Made by a program: the position numbers and the translations under genes. From Bacteroidota bacterium (GTDB lineage Bacteria; Bacteroidota; Bacteroidia; Chitinophagales; Chitinophagaceae): 64,000 bases of DNA. Each line of letters opens with the position of its first letter. Position 1 is the stretch's first letter. Under the pieces are notes generated by a model that saw only the letters and a list, made by a program, of their open reading frames with translations, was not told the origin of the DNA and did no database searches. Location of the stretch: positions 55,682 to 119,681 of the forward strand of contig JAFEAF010000008.1 of assembly GCA_018266555.1 (NCBI GenBank), in the 5' to 3' direction. Shown one piece after another: positions 7,437-16,725 of the stretch.

Positions 7437-8304
7437 AATCCTTCTGTAGTTTTTCTTAACGGCCGGTTTTTTGCATTTATTGTATCCTATCTTTAAAGAA
7501 AATAATGGGAATGTCCTTCCTGAAATTGCTTTCACTGTAAAAGAAGGAATCATAAATTTATAAACAATCTTTGGCTTAACCGGGAGATACATACATATTA
7601 TATCGAAAATGAATAATTCCATTTTTTATGCCGGCGTAACTCCTAACCTGCCTGAACCCCTTTAACACTAGCGAAATTTATACCCGGAGTATGCAGGAAA
7701 TACAATCATGTCAAACTTGTTTATTCTACCCGTTCCGTGACTTATGAAGAAATAATTCATAAAGAAAAGGAAAATGTTTTTATTAATTCAATTAACCCGG
7801 GAGGAAAGGATTTGTATAAAATTATTGTACAGTATTCCGTGAATTGCTATTTGCACCTTTTGCCGGCTCCTGTAACAACCTGAATGGTTTGACATTGCTA
7901 AGAGTCATAACTAATTCTATGTTTTTGTTATCTTCAATGGTGAAGCAATTCAAAGTCAAAGTAAGATTGCTTCATCATTCCAGGTAATGATTTGTGCTTG
8001 CAAACCACTCTCTCAATACTTCGAAATGTTAACAAAATTATCCAGCCGTTGTAAGAAAACAAAAGATATTTTCATCTGTGTTTTGTAATTCCAGGTTCCC
8101 GAAGCAACCTATTGAAAACTTTGATTGCTTCTCCGGTTTTTGCATAATTGCAAAGTAGTGATCTCAAGCCGTATAAATGGTTTCATTTTTTTCAATTGAA
8201 TTCAGTCTTGGGATAAGTTCAAACCACTCTTTCCCCACCTGTGGAAAATTTTAACGAAACACTTTCAGCGCTGCGACTGATATTTACCAAACCCATTCGC
8301 CACC
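7437..8304. other. 868-bp stretch without a confident gene; possible gene remnant
   Basis: No RNA gene, repeat or terminator is apparent. An open frame without a start codon runs from 7656 to a TGA at 7881-7883 on the + strand (75 codons). Its middle reads like protein (charged EEIIHKEKENVF segment) and weakly recalls the linker of the 6495-7436 protein (EKEY...ENV), so it may be debris of another family copy. This is weak evidence. The last ~300 bp are featureless AT-rich DNA that could contain the promoter of the gene at 8305. Confidence 0.3.
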
Positions 8305-9171
8305 ATGGAAACAAATAAAGAGTTAACGGCCCTGTTTCATCTCATAGACGATCCTGACCAGGAAGTTTTCGACGCAGTCTCACAAAAGATTGTTGACTAC
8401 GGTAAACCTGTTATTCCCAACCTGGAAAATCTTTGGGAAACAACTCCAGACCAGGAAGTGCAGCAACGAATCGAATCACTCATTCATAAATTACATTACC
8501 GTGATTTAACTGAAGAATTTCGACAATGGAGTATAACAGGTCATCATGACCTGATGTTCGGGGCTCTGCTGGTCTGTAAATTTCAATACCCTGATCTGAA
8601 TACTACAGCCGCTATGCAGGAAATTGAAAAAGTGCGCCGCAATATTTGGCTGGAATTAAATAATTACCTCACCCCTCTGGAGCAAATCAACATCGTCACC
8701 AGCATTTTATACAGCTATTACGGTTTGAAAGGGAATGAAACCAATTATACGGAACCAAATGATTTTTTGATCAGTAAAGTCCTGGAAGCAAAACGGGGAA
8801 ACCAGATCAGCAATGGGATTTTATATTTGGTTTTAAGTGAGCTCCTCGATATTCCTGTAAAAGCAGTAAATGTGCCCAGGCAATTTGTACTGGCTTATTT
8901 CAAACCGGGATATTCTGATGAAAACCTACCTAACCCGGTTAATAAAATTGAATTTTTTATTGATTCCACGTCAGGCCAGGTATTTACACACCATGATGTG
9001 GAGAATTATTTTAAACGCATCACTGTTCCTCCGGTTGGTTCATATTTCAAACCATTACATAATAAAAAAATTATTCAGCAATTGCTGGAGGAATACAGTA
9101 AATGTTTTAATAATGAAAAAGAAAAACATAAAAAAGCCGAATTGCTCAGCTTAAGCCTTCTACTTGATTAA
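8305..9171 (+). CDS. SirB1/Transglut_core2 family protein
   Basis: The 288-residue cytoplasmic protein belongs to the SirB1-like transglutaminase-core group by its pattern: a helical N-terminal half, LNNYLTPLEQINIVTSILY, then RGNQISNGILYLVLSELLDIPVKAVNVPRQFVLAYF, the equivalent of the R-x-G-N-P..LY......VPGHF signature. Where true transglutaminases have a catalytic Cys, this segment shows none, so enzymatic activity is doubtful. The first ~70 residues look like HEAT-type helices. It stands just upstream of dps (44 bp) on the same strand; dps has its own -7-like box. Confidence 0.72.
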   Translation: METNKELTALFHLIDDPDQEVFDAVSQKIVDYGKPVIPNLENLWETTPDQEVQQRIESLIHKLHYRDLTEEFRQWSITGHHDLMFGALLVCKFQYPDLNTTAAMQEIEKVRRNIWLELNNYLTPLEQINIVTSILYSYYGLKGNETNYTEPNDFLISKVLEAKRGNQISNGILYLVLSELLDIPVKAVNVPRQFVLAYFKPGYSDENLPNPVNKIEFFIDSTSGQVFTHHDVENYFKRITVPPVGSYFKPLHNKKIIQQLLEEYSKCFNNEKEKHKKAELLSLSLLLD

Positions 9172-9197
9172 TAACATTTCTTTTTTTTTGTATTCCG

Positions 9198-9205
9198 TAG
9201 CTTTG
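9198..9205 (+). promoter_or_regulatory. Putative dps promoter -7 element
   Basis: TAGCTTTG matches TAnnTTTG and ends 10 nt before the dps ATG, implying a leader of only a few bases. The TTTG just upstream is too close (7 bp) to be a normal -33 box. Confidence 0.35.
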
Positions 9206-9215
9206 TAAAAAAAAT

Positions 9216-9686
9216 ATGAAAGCTAATATCGGAATCACCGACAAAAACAAAGAAGCCGTCGCTATTATTCTAAATGAATTACTGGCTGACGAACATATTT
9301 TGTATATTAAAACAAGAAATTATCACTGGAATTATGAAGGCAGTAATTTCATGGAGCTGCATAAATTTTACGAAGAGCAATACAAAGTACTGGAAGAAAT
9401 GGTGGATGAAATAGCGGAAAGAGTACGTACTTTAGGACATTATGCCGAAGGAAGAATGAAAGATTACTTACGGCTTACTCACCTCCAGGAGCAGGAATAT
9501 ACGACCGTGCAATCTGAGCAATTAAAAAATCTTCTTGAAGATCATGAAAATATCATAGTTAATCTCCGTAAAGTGGCTGATAAAATTGATGCCGTGTATA
9601 AAGATGCAGGTACATCAGAGTTTGTCACAGGTATTATGAAGCAACATGAAAAGATGGCTTGGATGATACGCAGCTATCTCAGGTAA
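9216..9686 (+). CDS. dps: Dps-family DNA-protecting ferritin-like protein
   Basis: A 156-residue four-helix-bundle protein that oxidises Fe(II), stores it in a dodecameric shell and protects DNA under starvation or peroxide stress. The inter-subunit ferroxidase residues are in place and correctly spaced: His37 (NYHWN), His49 (ELHKF), Asp64 and Glu68 (VDEIAERV). Length is normal. There is no long basic N-terminal tail, so direct DNA binding is less certain than ferroxidase activity. It converges with the oxidoreductase gene, leaving only 6 bp between the stop codons. Confidence 0.93.
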   Translation: MKANIGITDKNKEAVAIILNELLADEHILYIKTRNYHWNYEGSNFMELHKFYEEQYKVLEEMVDEIAERVRTLGHYAEGRMKDYLRLTHLQEQEYTTVQSEQLKNLLEDHENIIVNLRKVADKIDAVYKDAGTSEFVTGIMKQHEKMAWMIRSYLR

Positions 9687-9692
9687 ATCAGT

Positions 9693-11165
9693 TTACAGAG
9701 TTAAGTTCCAACCCTCCCGGTAATCTCTTTTTACAAACTGATTGGCTTCATCAAAATTGGTGATCTTCATATTTTTTGCATCCCACAATAATTTTTTGCG
9801 GCCAAGATACTTATCTTCCCATCCTTTCCCATTTGGATTCTTCATCATATAACTACGGATAGCAAGGTTACCCATTAATATGCTTTCCGCAAATGGACCT
9901 GCAAAAGAAAAAGGCGAACTGGTTTCGCCCTTACCATATCCCGCAATACAGGCATTAACCCATTGAAGGTAATGTCCTTCCGGAACCCGTTTAATTGTTT
10001 GCGGCGGCATCGTTTTTTCTTTCATCAGTATCGTAGGTAATAATCTTGGATTAGCGCCATAACAATCGAGCAATAATTTTCCTTTATCACCAATGAATAA
10101 TAATCCGCCATCCCAATTTCCAAAAGGCTCACCCGGTAATAATTCATCGGGGCGTTCCGGCAACAGTCCGCCATCATACCACGACACTTTTATATTTCCC
10201 CGCCCGACTGAACCGTCGTTCAGGCGGGCTTTCCCGTCGGTTCTCGGGTAATTGAGATGAATGATGGAAGAAGGTGGACAACTGTCGGGATTCATTGTAT
10301 CATCCCACATGGCACGCCAGATAGTTGCAATGCTGCATTCCACTTCATTGGGATAATTAATCGGCAAACAACGAAAAGCCGGATCCATAATATGACAAGC
10401 CATATCTCCCAGTGCGCCGGTTCCGAAAGCCCACCATCCACGCCAGTTGAATGGCAAATAAGCTGGATTGTAATCAATCATTTTTGCCGGCCCGATCCAT
10501 AAATTCCAATCCAGTTCAGTCGGAATATCATAATGACCCGTTGGCGTTGGTATTCCCTGCGGCCAAACCGGCCTGTTCGTCCAGCATTGCACGGCAGTTA
10601 TATCCCCAATCATTCCTGCATCAATCATTTCTTTTGCTTTTCGTACGCCATCACCGGAACCGCCCTGGTTACCCATCTGGGTGATCACTTTATATTTCTT
10701 TGCAGCCTGCGCCAAAATTCTTGATTCATAAATGTCATGTGTCAACGGCTTTTGAGTATATACATGTTTACCTAATTGCATGGCGGCAAGCGTAGCTACA
10801 GCATGGCAGTTATCCGGAGTGGAAATGGAACAGGCATCAATGTTATTTTTTTCCTTTTCCAGCATGAGGCGGAAATCTTTATAATAATTGGCTTTGGGAA
10901 AACGCTCTCTTGAATTTTTAGACTGCCGGTCATCTACATCACAAAGTGCTACGATATTTACATTGGGGCTTTTTGAAAATTGATTTAAATCGTCCTCGCC
11001 TTTTCCCCCGGCCCCGATGCCGGCAATATTTAATTTATCACTCGGCGCAATAAAACCCCTGCCTAAAACATGGCGGGGTACAATGAAAAAACTTCCACCA
11101 AGTATGGCTGCATTTCTTACAAACCTGCGGCGACTGAGGTTGCTTATTTTCTTTTTATGGCTCAT
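9693..11165 (-). CDS. Exported Gfo/Idh/MocA family oxidoreductase
   Basis: A 490-residue NAD(P)-dependent sugar or cyclitol dehydrogenase-like protein. The N-terminus SRRRFVRNAAILGGSFF has a twin-arginine motif and hydrophobic core, so it is probably exported folded by Tat, as many Bacteroidota members are. The Rossmann fold follows (NIAGIGAGGKGEDDL, then NIVALCDVDD). The EKP-type motif appears as YTQKPLTHDI with the likely catalytic Lys. The C-terminal half is the substrate-binding alpha/beta domain. Substrate cannot be read from the sequence. No partner genes lie alongside; csaA diverges from it 110 bp upstream. Confidence 0.88.
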   Translation of the reverse strand: MSHKKKISNLSRRRFVRNAAILGGSFFIVPRHVLGRGFIAPSDKLNIAGIGAGGKGEDDLNQFSKSPNVNIVALCDVDDRQSKNSRERFPKANYYKDFRLMLEKEKNNIDACSISTPDNCHAVATLAAMQLGKHVYTQKPLTHDIYESRILAQAAKKYKVITQMGNQGGSGDGVRKAKEMIDAGMIGDITAVQCWTNRPVWPQGIPTPTGHYDIPTELDWNLWIGPAKMIDYNPAYLPFNWRGWWAFGTGALGDMACHIMDPAFRCLPINYPNEVECSIATIWRAMWDDTMNPDSCPPSSIIHLNYPRTDGKARLNDGSVGRGNIKVSWYDGGLLPERPDELLPGEPFGNWDGGLLFIGDKGKLLLDCYGANPRLLPTILMKEKTMPPQTIKRVPEGHYLQWVNACIAGYGKGETSSPFSFAGPFAESILMGNLAIRSYMMKNPNGKGWEDKYLGRKKLLWDAKNMKITNFDEANQFVKRDYREGWNLTL

Positions 11166-11274
11166 GCGTTGAATTTTACTTCAAGTTAAATGTACTTGGT
11201 TTAATCATCAAAAAATTTATTCTTATAAAAACAGGGCGTGCATGTATCTTTAGAACAAATAAAAGAATTCTGCT

Positions 11275-11607
11275 ATGGAAATTTCATGGAATGATTTTGA
11301 AAAAGTGGATATTCGCTGCGGAACAATCACCGAAGTGAAAGATTTTCCGAAAGCACAAAAACCGGCATACAGGCTGACGATTGATTTCGGAACATCAGGC
11401 ACAAAAAAATCTTCAGCTCAAATTACAGGACATTACAAAAAAGAAGATTTACTGAATCGCCAGGTCATTGCCGTGGTCAATTTCTCCCCTAAACAAGTAG
11501 CTAATTTTATCAGCGAGTGCCTTGTACTGGGCATTTATGATGAAAACAAAAATGTAATTTTATTGCAACCTGAACGGCCTGTAACAAACGGCATGAAGAT
11601 CGGGTAA
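11275..11607 (+). CDS. csaA: CsaA-type tRNA-binding/chaperone protein
   Basis: A 110-residue stand-alone tRNA-binding OB-fold domain, like that at the C-terminus of bacterial MetRS and in Trbp111. Family pattern seen: WNDFEKVDIRCGTI near the start, KPAYRLTIDFG, SSAQIT, NRQVIAVVNFSPKQVANFISECLVLG. Proposed roles in other bacteria are tRNA binding and chaperone-like support of export. Length is exactly that of the family. Only 2 bp separate its stop from the ogt ATG, so the two are co-transcribed. A near-consensus -7 box TATCTTTA lies at 11245-11252. Confidence 0.92.
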   Translation: MEISWNDFEKVDIRCGTITEVKDFPKAQKPAYRLTIDFGTSGTKKSSAQITGHYKKEDLLNRQVIAVVNFSPKQVANFISECLVLGIYDENKNVILLQPERPVTNGMKIG

Positions 11608-11609
11608 AT

Positions 11610-12107
11610 ATGAACGAAACGTACACTACATATTATCAATCGCCGGTAGGCTTGCTGAAGATTATTGGTGCAGAAAATTATATCTGTGAAGTTTCTTTTC
11701 ATGATAAAACAACAAAAGTAACAGGAAAGAAAAAACATTTACCCTCCTTGCTCATCCAATGTGTAGAGCAATTGATCCAATATTTTAATGGAGAAAGAAG
11801 GCAATTTGAACTTCCAATTCATCAGCCGGGTACAGTATTTCAGCAGCAGGTGTGGAGCGAGTTGCTTGCAATTCCTTTTGCAAAAACTATAAGTTATCTT
11901 GAACTGGCCAGAAGAACCGGCGATACCAAAGCCACAAGAGCTGTTGCCAATGCCAATGGAAAAAATAATATTGCAATCATAGTACCCTGTCACAGAGTTA
12001 TTGGGTCAAATCGGGAATTGGTAGGTTATGGCGGCGGGCTTTGGAGAAAGAAATGGCTATTGGAACATGAAGCCAAGGTGGCATATGGAGTGCAGACTTT
12101 GTTTTAA
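11610..12107 (+). CDS. ogt: Methylated-DNA--protein-cysteine methyltransferase
   Basis: The 165-residue suicide enzyme removes alkyl groups from O6-alkylguanine onto its own Cys. The active-site motif IIVPCHRVIG places the acceptor at Cys127; the DNA-binding helix-turn-helix precedes it (SYLELARRTGDTKATRAVANA), and the YGGGLWRKKWLLEHE tail is also diagnostic. A short divergent N-terminal domain makes it an Ogt-type protein with no Ada regulatory domain. It begins 2 bp after csaA. Confidence 0.94.
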   Translation: MNETYTTYYQSPVGLLKIIGAENYICEVSFHDKTTKVTGKKKHLPSLLIQCVEQLIQYFNGERRQFELPIHQPGTVFQQQVWSELLAIPFAKTISYLELARRTGDTKATRAVANANGKNNIAIIVPCHRVIGSNRELVGYGGGLWRKKWLLEHEAKVAYGVQTLF

Positions 12108-12184
12108 AAGAAAAAAATCAAATCCCAAGATTTAAAGCATCAATTATTTCCCCTTTTTCATTTAGCAATTTCCAAATTGCATAT

Positions 12185-12670
12185 TTATCCTAATTCTTTA
12201 TTTGTAAAAGCAAATGGTAACAACAGGCCTGCCGATTTTATAACAAACACTTTTCCTTCCTGGCCGCTTAAGATGAGCCGAATGGGCTTATGTAGCCTTG
12301 TTTCATATTCCAATAAAGATTGGCGACACATACCGCAAGGAGAAATCGGGTGATCGCTTTTCATCCCATCGCTTGTATAGCTGATAGCAATAGTTTCCAC
12401 CGGAACATTAGGATGCAATGTAGCTACAGAACCTAACAACACTCTTTCAGCACAGATACCCACCGGGTAAGATGCATTCTCCTGGTTCGTTCCGGCTACC
12501 ACTTCTCCATTGGCAAGAATAGCTACGGCACCTACCTGGAAGTTGGAATATGGAGCATACGCATCTTTAGTAACACTCCTTGCTTCCGAAAGCAACCATG
12601 CATCTTTTTCATTCAGCTCACTGATGTCGTTAAAAACTTCATAGCTGAACTCATACTTGTTTTCTTTCAT
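12185..12670 (-). CDS. cdd: Cytidine deaminase
   Basis: The 161-residue zinc enzyme deaminates cytidine and deoxycytidine in pyrimidine salvage. The zinc and catalytic residues are visible: Cys73-Ala-Glu75 (ICAERV) and PCGMC (Cys112, Cys115). YSNFQVGAVA and GTNQENASYP form the substrate pocket. Length fits the homotetrameric class with a slightly extended N-terminus. I chose the ATG at 12670; a TTG two codons upstream keeps the frame open but is less likely. It is the last gene of a minus-strand run with lepB, 65 bp after lepB ends. Confidence 0.93.
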   Translation of the reverse strand: MKENKYEFSYEVFNDISELNEKDAWLLSEARSVTKDAYAPYSNFQVGAVAILANGEVVAGTNQENASYPVGICAERVLLGSVATLHPNVPVETIAISYTSDGMKSDHPISPCGMCRQSLLEYETRLHKPIRLILSGQEGKVFVIKSAGLLLPFAFTNKELG

Positions 12671-12735
12671 GAGCAAAATTTATTTTGTAAACATGAACCT
12701 GTACATAACAGTAAAGTAACAAAGAAAATCCGCAA

Positions 12736-14277
12736 TCATTTTACCGTTTTAAATAACCGATTCCATCGTGGCCCGTTTTTCCAACTAAACCAAATGATGG
12801 ATGCTTCACCAACGATGTGGTCTTCGGGAACAAATCCCCAAAAGCGGGAATCCTGCGATCCCTGGCGGTTGTCTCCCATCATCCAGTAATAATTCATTTT
12901 GAAAGTATACTCCGTTGCTTCTTTACCATTCAGTATAAACTTACCATCTTTTTTTTCCAAACTGTTTTTTTCATAAACCCGGATCGCTCTTTGATAGATT
13001 GGATAGGTTGAGTCGTTCAGTATAACCTTTGCTCCTTTCTTTGGTATCCATACCGGTCCATATTCATCTACAGACCATTTATGTATTGTATCGTAAGGAA
13101 AATATTCTACGGGGTTGGGAGTATTGATGTAATACGGTTGAATACTTTTTATTATAGGAGATTTTTCAAGAATACCTTTTTCTTTCTCAGTCAGGTTAAT
13201 CAGGTAGGTGGAATTTCCCAGCATATTCAGGTCAGAAGAATTATCGGTTTCATTGATCATGATACCGAGATCTTTGAGGTAATCCGGATCTAAGGAACGG
13301 TTGTCTTTTAACTCCACCTGGTAATTTCTTTCAGAATGTGGAGGAATAGCTTGTTTCACGCCATCAATATAAACATCTCCATGAATGACCTGTAGTGTAT
13401 CACCTGAAATGCCTATGCATCTTTTAATATAATTATCCGTTTTATCAGGCGGATGCACTACTATGGGAAAATTAACCGGATCATTTAATATCATCTGGTC
13501 TTTTTCTGATCCTGCCGCTGCCCTTCTTTTTACATCGTAATAAGGGTTTGCAGATTCAAATCCTTCTTTGTGAATTACCGTATCACCGGCGGGAAAATTA
13601 AATACTACCACATCTCCCCTTTTTACCGGAGAAGCAAACCAACGGATATAAGGTAACTCTATGGCCGTAGAATATGATTTCCAGCCAAGTCCCGGGATGT
13701 AATTATGAATGAAAGGAATGGACAAAGGTGTATTGGGAATGCGTGGGCCATAGCTGAATTTGCTGACAAACAAGAAATCATTGATCAATAAAGTTTTTTC
13801 CATAGAACCGGAAGGAATAACGTACGCTTCGAAAATAAAAGTGCGGATCAGTGTTGCAGCAACTACAGCAAAGATGGCAGCATCTACCCATTCCCTCCAA
13901 CTGCTTTTTTTATGTTTCCTTACTCCCTCAGTACCGATAAATTTAGGATCTTCTTTATGAGCAACATAAGGAAAATAAAAGAATGGAACCAATGACGCAA
14001 GCATATGCTGGCCAATTGTGAACTTACCAAACAATTTTACAAATTCAATAAAAATTCCCGGTGTGATAAACCAACCTACAACCGGGATTGCCTGCCAGAA
14101 AACCCAATGTTTAGGGCGCCGGGCTATATCCTGCATCACCCAGGTATTGTAAAAAGGTATGTATGCTTTCCAGGGGGGAACTCCTGCTTTTGCAAAGAGT
14201 TTGGCAAACCCAAAAGAAGGGAGCAAGACATACAAAAGAGAAATAAAATAAATAATGAATAGCTGGGATATAGGCAT
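12736..14277 (-). CDS. lepB: Signal peptidase I with N-terminal membrane extension
   Basis: A 513-residue S26 peptidase that removes signal peptides from Sec and Tat substrates at the inner membrane. Residues 1-110 hold several hydrophobic helices and a PPWKAYIPFYNTWVM segment, the DUF5684-like extension frequent in Bacteroidota LepB. The usual anchor follows (about 130-150). The catalytic dyad is Ser158 (PSGSME) and Lys285 (IKRCIGISGD), and MMGDNRQGSQDSRFWGFVP is the last conserved box. Long insertions between the boxes (about 235-275 and 310-440) explain the size, well above the ~320 residues of the E. coli enzyme. A well-matched promoter lies at 14298-14327. Confidence 0.95.
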   Translation of the reverse strand: MPISQLFIIYFISLLYVLLPSFGFAKLFAKAGVPPWKAYIPFYNTWVMQDIARRPKHWVFWQAIPVVGWFITPGIFIEFVKLFGKFTIGQHMLASLVPFFYFPYVAHKEDPKFIGTEGVRKHKKSSWREWVDAAIFAVVAATLIRTFIFEAYVIPSGSMEKTLLINDFLFVSKFSYGPRIPNTPLSIPFIHNYIPGLGWKSYSTAIELPYIRWFASPVKRGDVVVFNFPAGDTVIHKEGFESANPYYDVKRRAAAGSEKDQMILNDPVNFPIVVHPPDKTDNYIKRCIGISGDTLQVIHGDVYIDGVKQAIPPHSERNYQVELKDNRSLDPDYLKDLGIMINETDNSSDLNMLGNSTYLINLTEKEKGILEKSPIIKSIQPYYINTPNPVEYFPYDTIHKWSVDEYGPVWIPKKGAKVILNDSTYPIYQRAIRVYEKNSLEKKDGKFILNGKEATEYTFKMNYYWMMGDNRQGSQDSRFWGFVPEDHIVGEASIIWFSWKNGPRWNRLFKTVK

Positions 14278-14297
14278 GACGATTTTTTATTAACGGG

Positions 14298-14327
14298 CAA
14301 AATTATTATAATAATCTGCCTTTCAAA
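14298..14327 (-). promoter_or_regulatory. lepB promoter (TTTG - 18 bp - TAATTTTG)
   Basis: On the minus strand TTTG (14327-14324) is followed after 18 bp by TAATTTTG (14305-14298), which ends 20 nt before the lepB ATG. This is a near-perfect match to the Bacteroidota primary sigma factor consensus. Confidence 0.6.
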
Positions 14328-14360
14328 ATTTTAGTGCAGAAAGTTTTGCTAAAGCAAGGC

Positions 14361-15521
14361 TTACTTGGGCAAAACATAGTTTTTTACATCTTCAGAAGAG
14401 ATGCTTTTCCCGGATAAAATGACAAGCCGCTCTATGACATTGCGCAATTCCCGGATATTACCTGTCCAGTTATATTGCTGTAACAACTTGATAGCATCTG
14501 TATCAATATTTTTTTTGGAAGTGCCATAATCGGTACAAATATCTTCGAGAAACTGATCAATAAGCAAGGGAATATCATCTTTCCGGTCATTGAGAGAGGG
14601 CACATGAATCAAAATAACACTTAGGCGATGATATAAATCAAGCCGGAATGTTTTTGCATCCACTTCTTTTAATAAATCTTTGTTAGTAGCAGCAATCACC
14701 CGTACATCCACATTAATATCTTTATCTGCCCCCACCCTGGTGATTTTTCCTTCCTGCAATGCCCGAAGCACTTTGGCCTGTGCATTCGGACTCATGTCCC
14801 CAATTTCATCTAAAAATAAAGTACCGCCGTTGGCTTGTTCAAACTTTCCAATTCTTTGTTTAATTGCTGAAGTGAAAGAACCTTTTTCATGCCCGAATAA
14901 TTCGCTTTCGATCAATTCCGATGGAATCGCTGCACAATTCACTTCTATCAATGGGCCGCCTGCTCTGTTGCTTTTTTCATGAATCCATCTTGCCACTAAT
15001 TCTTTTCCCACTCCATTTTCGCCTGTGACTAATATCCTGGCTTCAGTTGGAGCTACTTTTTCAATAGTGTCTCTAATCTTTTTCATCGGGCTGGATTCGC
15101 CAATCATTTCCTGCACTTTTCCTACTTTACGCTTCAGCACTTTGGTTTCTGTCACCAGGCTGCTGCGATCCATAGCATTGCGGATGGTGATCAGCAGGCG
15201 ATTCAGATCAGGTGGTTTAGAAATATAATCATATGCTCCTTTCTTCACAGCTTCAACGGCGGTTTCAATATTACCATGACCTGAAATCATGATAATAGGA
15301 ACATCAGAATTAAGTTCACCGGCTTTTTCCAAAAACTCAATACCGTCAATTTTGGGCATCTTAATATCGCATAGCACTACATCGTAGGTTTTGTCTTTGA
15401 ATTTTTTCAAGCCATCTTCTCCATCTGCTGCTTCTTCAATCTTATACCCTTCAAAAGACAAAATTTCCGTCAGCGTTTTACGAATCGCTTTTTCATCATC
15501 AATGATCAGGATATCAGCCAT
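14361..15521 (-). CDS. NtrC-family response regulator lacking a Fis DNA-binding domain
   Basis: A 386-residue two-domain regulator. The receiver domain (1-~120) has phospho-acceptor Asp52 (LCDIKMPK) and the acidic pocket IIDDE. The AAA+ sigma-54 activator domain (about 140-370) has Walker A GENGVGKE (166-173), GGTLFLDEIGDMS as Walker B, and an R-finger region. The sigma-54 contact loop reads GSFTSA (213-218) in place of GAFTGA, keeping the essential Phe-Thr. The protein ends at NYVLPK, where other NtrC proteins begin the Fis helix-turn-helix, so it may act without specific DNA binding. A plausible but distant partner is the NtrY-like kinase at 57212-60976. Confidence 0.9.
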   Translation of the reverse strand: MADILIIDDEKAIRKTLTEILSFEGYKIEEAADGEDGLKKFKDKTYDVVLCDIKMPKIDGIEFLEKAGELNSDVPIIMISGHGNIETAVEAVKKGAYDYISKPPDLNRLLITIRNAMDRSSLVTETKVLKRKVGKVQEMIGESSPMKKIRDTIEKVAPTEARILVTGENGVGKELVARWIHEKSNRAGGPLIEVNCAAIPSELIESELFGHEKGSFTSAIKQRIGKFEQANGGTLFLDEIGDMSPNAQAKVLRALQEGKITRVGADKDINVDVRVIAATNKDLLKEVDAKTFRLDLYHRLSVILIHVPSLNDRKDDIPLLIDQFLEDICTDYGTSKKNIDTDAIKLLQQYNWTGNIRELRNVIERLVILSGKSISSEDVKNYVLPK

Positions 15522-15637
15522 TGCTTATTATTTGGTATAAAAATAGAGTAAAAAAAATTGAAGCTATTGTATAAAAATAAAACTGAAGGTTAATCAGCCT
15601 CAATCTTAAATCAAGATGACCATTCCCAATTCACTAT

Positions 15638-16627
15638 TCACTTCTTCAAATACATCACTTCTTTTGCAAGCTTTACAGTTCTGGGAACATCGGGCAATGC
15701 AGCAGCAACCAGGTTAGGCGCATAGTGCAATGGTGCATCAGCAGCTGTAATTCGGCGGATGGGAGCATCCAGGTAATCGAAACCTTCTTTTTGTATGTGA
15801 TAAGATAATTCAGACGATATAGATGCGAATGGCCATTGTTCCTCCACAATCACCAGCCTGTTTGTTTTTTTAACGCTGCCCAAGACAGTCATCCAATCCA
15901 AAGGACGGATGCTGCGAAGATCAATTACTTCGGCGCTGATTTCTTCTTTTTCCAACTCTGCCGCAGCGCCTAATGCCACTTTCATCATTTTATTAAAGGA
16001 AACGATGGTGATGTCTCTTCCCTGTTTTTTTATATCTGCTTTTCCAAGAGGAATGTAATATTCTTCCTCTGGTACTTCTGATTTATCGCCATACATCACT
16101 TCGCTTTCCATAAACACCACCGGGTCTTCTTCGTAACGAATAGCTTGTTTCAATAAACCTTTTGCATCATATCCATTACTGGGTGAAACCACTTTAATAC
16201 CTGGAATATTGGCATACAAATTTTCAAATGCTGTGGAGTGCTGTGCGCCTAATTGTCCGGCAGAACCATTAGGCCCACGAAAAACTATAGGGCAGGAAAT
16301 TTGTCCGCCGCTCATGGCCAACATTTTAGAAGCCGTGTTAAGAATTTGGTCTAAGGCCAGGACGGCAAAATTCCATGTCATGAATTCAACGATAGGTCGA
16401 AGCCCGTTTTGTGCTGCACCAACCCCAACAGCAGTAAATCCTAATTCGGTTATGGGAGTGTCAATCACTCTTTTCGGGCCAAACTCGCTCAGCATACCCT
16501 GGCTTACTTTATAAGCACCATTATATTCAGCCACTTCTTCACCCATCAGGAACACCCGTTCATCTCTTCTCATTTCTTCGGTCATCGCTTCCCGCAGCGC
16601 TTCCCGGAATGGAATGGATCTTGCCAT
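15638..16627 (-). CDS. pdhB: Pyruvate dehydrogenase E1 component, beta subunit
   Basis: The 329-residue beta subunit of the alpha2beta2 E1 enzyme, which decarboxylates pyruvate with thiamine diphosphate and passes the acetyl group to E2. Recognised from REALREAMTEEMRRDERVF, GEEVAEYNGAYKVSQG, DTPITELGFTAVGVGAA (the Glu activates ThDP), then the C-terminal transketolase domain with DLRSIRPLDW and VEEQWPF. Its length is that of the family. pdhA is not in the window, so the two E1 genes are separate here. The 116 bp to the regulator gene downstream contains no visible signal. A -7 box lies at 16660-16653. Confidence 0.94.
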   Translation of the reverse strand: MARSIPFREALREAMTEEMRRDERVFLMGEEVAEYNGAYKVSQGMLSEFGPKRVIDTPITELGFTAVGVGAAQNGLRPIVEFMTWNFAVLALDQILNTASKMLAMSGGQISCPIVFRGPNGSAGQLGAQHSTAFENLYANIPGIKVVSPSNGYDAKGLLKQAIRYEEDPVVFMESEVMYGDKSEVPEEEYYIPLGKADIKKQGRDITIVSFNKMMKVALGAAAELEKEEISAEVIDLRSIRPLDWMTVLGSVKKTNRLVIVEEQWPFASISSELSYHIQKEGFDYLDAPIRRITAADAPLHYAPNLVAAALPDVPRTVKLAKEVMYLKK

Positions 16628-16652
16628 TTTGCTCTTTGATTTTTAAGAAGGG

Positions 16653-16685
16653 CAAAATTAAGTTACGTAAGGGATAAAACCTAAA
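16653..16685 (-). promoter_or_regulatory. Putative pdhB promoter
   Basis: Minus-strand TAATTTTG at 16660-16653 matches TAnnTTTG. A TTTA at 16685-16682, 21 bp upstream, could be a -33 box (3 of 4 bases). The -7 box ends 25 nt before the pdhB ATG. Confidence 0.4.
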
Positions 16686-16725
16686 CAAGTGCCTGGCAGA
16701 TTAACTATTTTTTGTACCCGGAATT

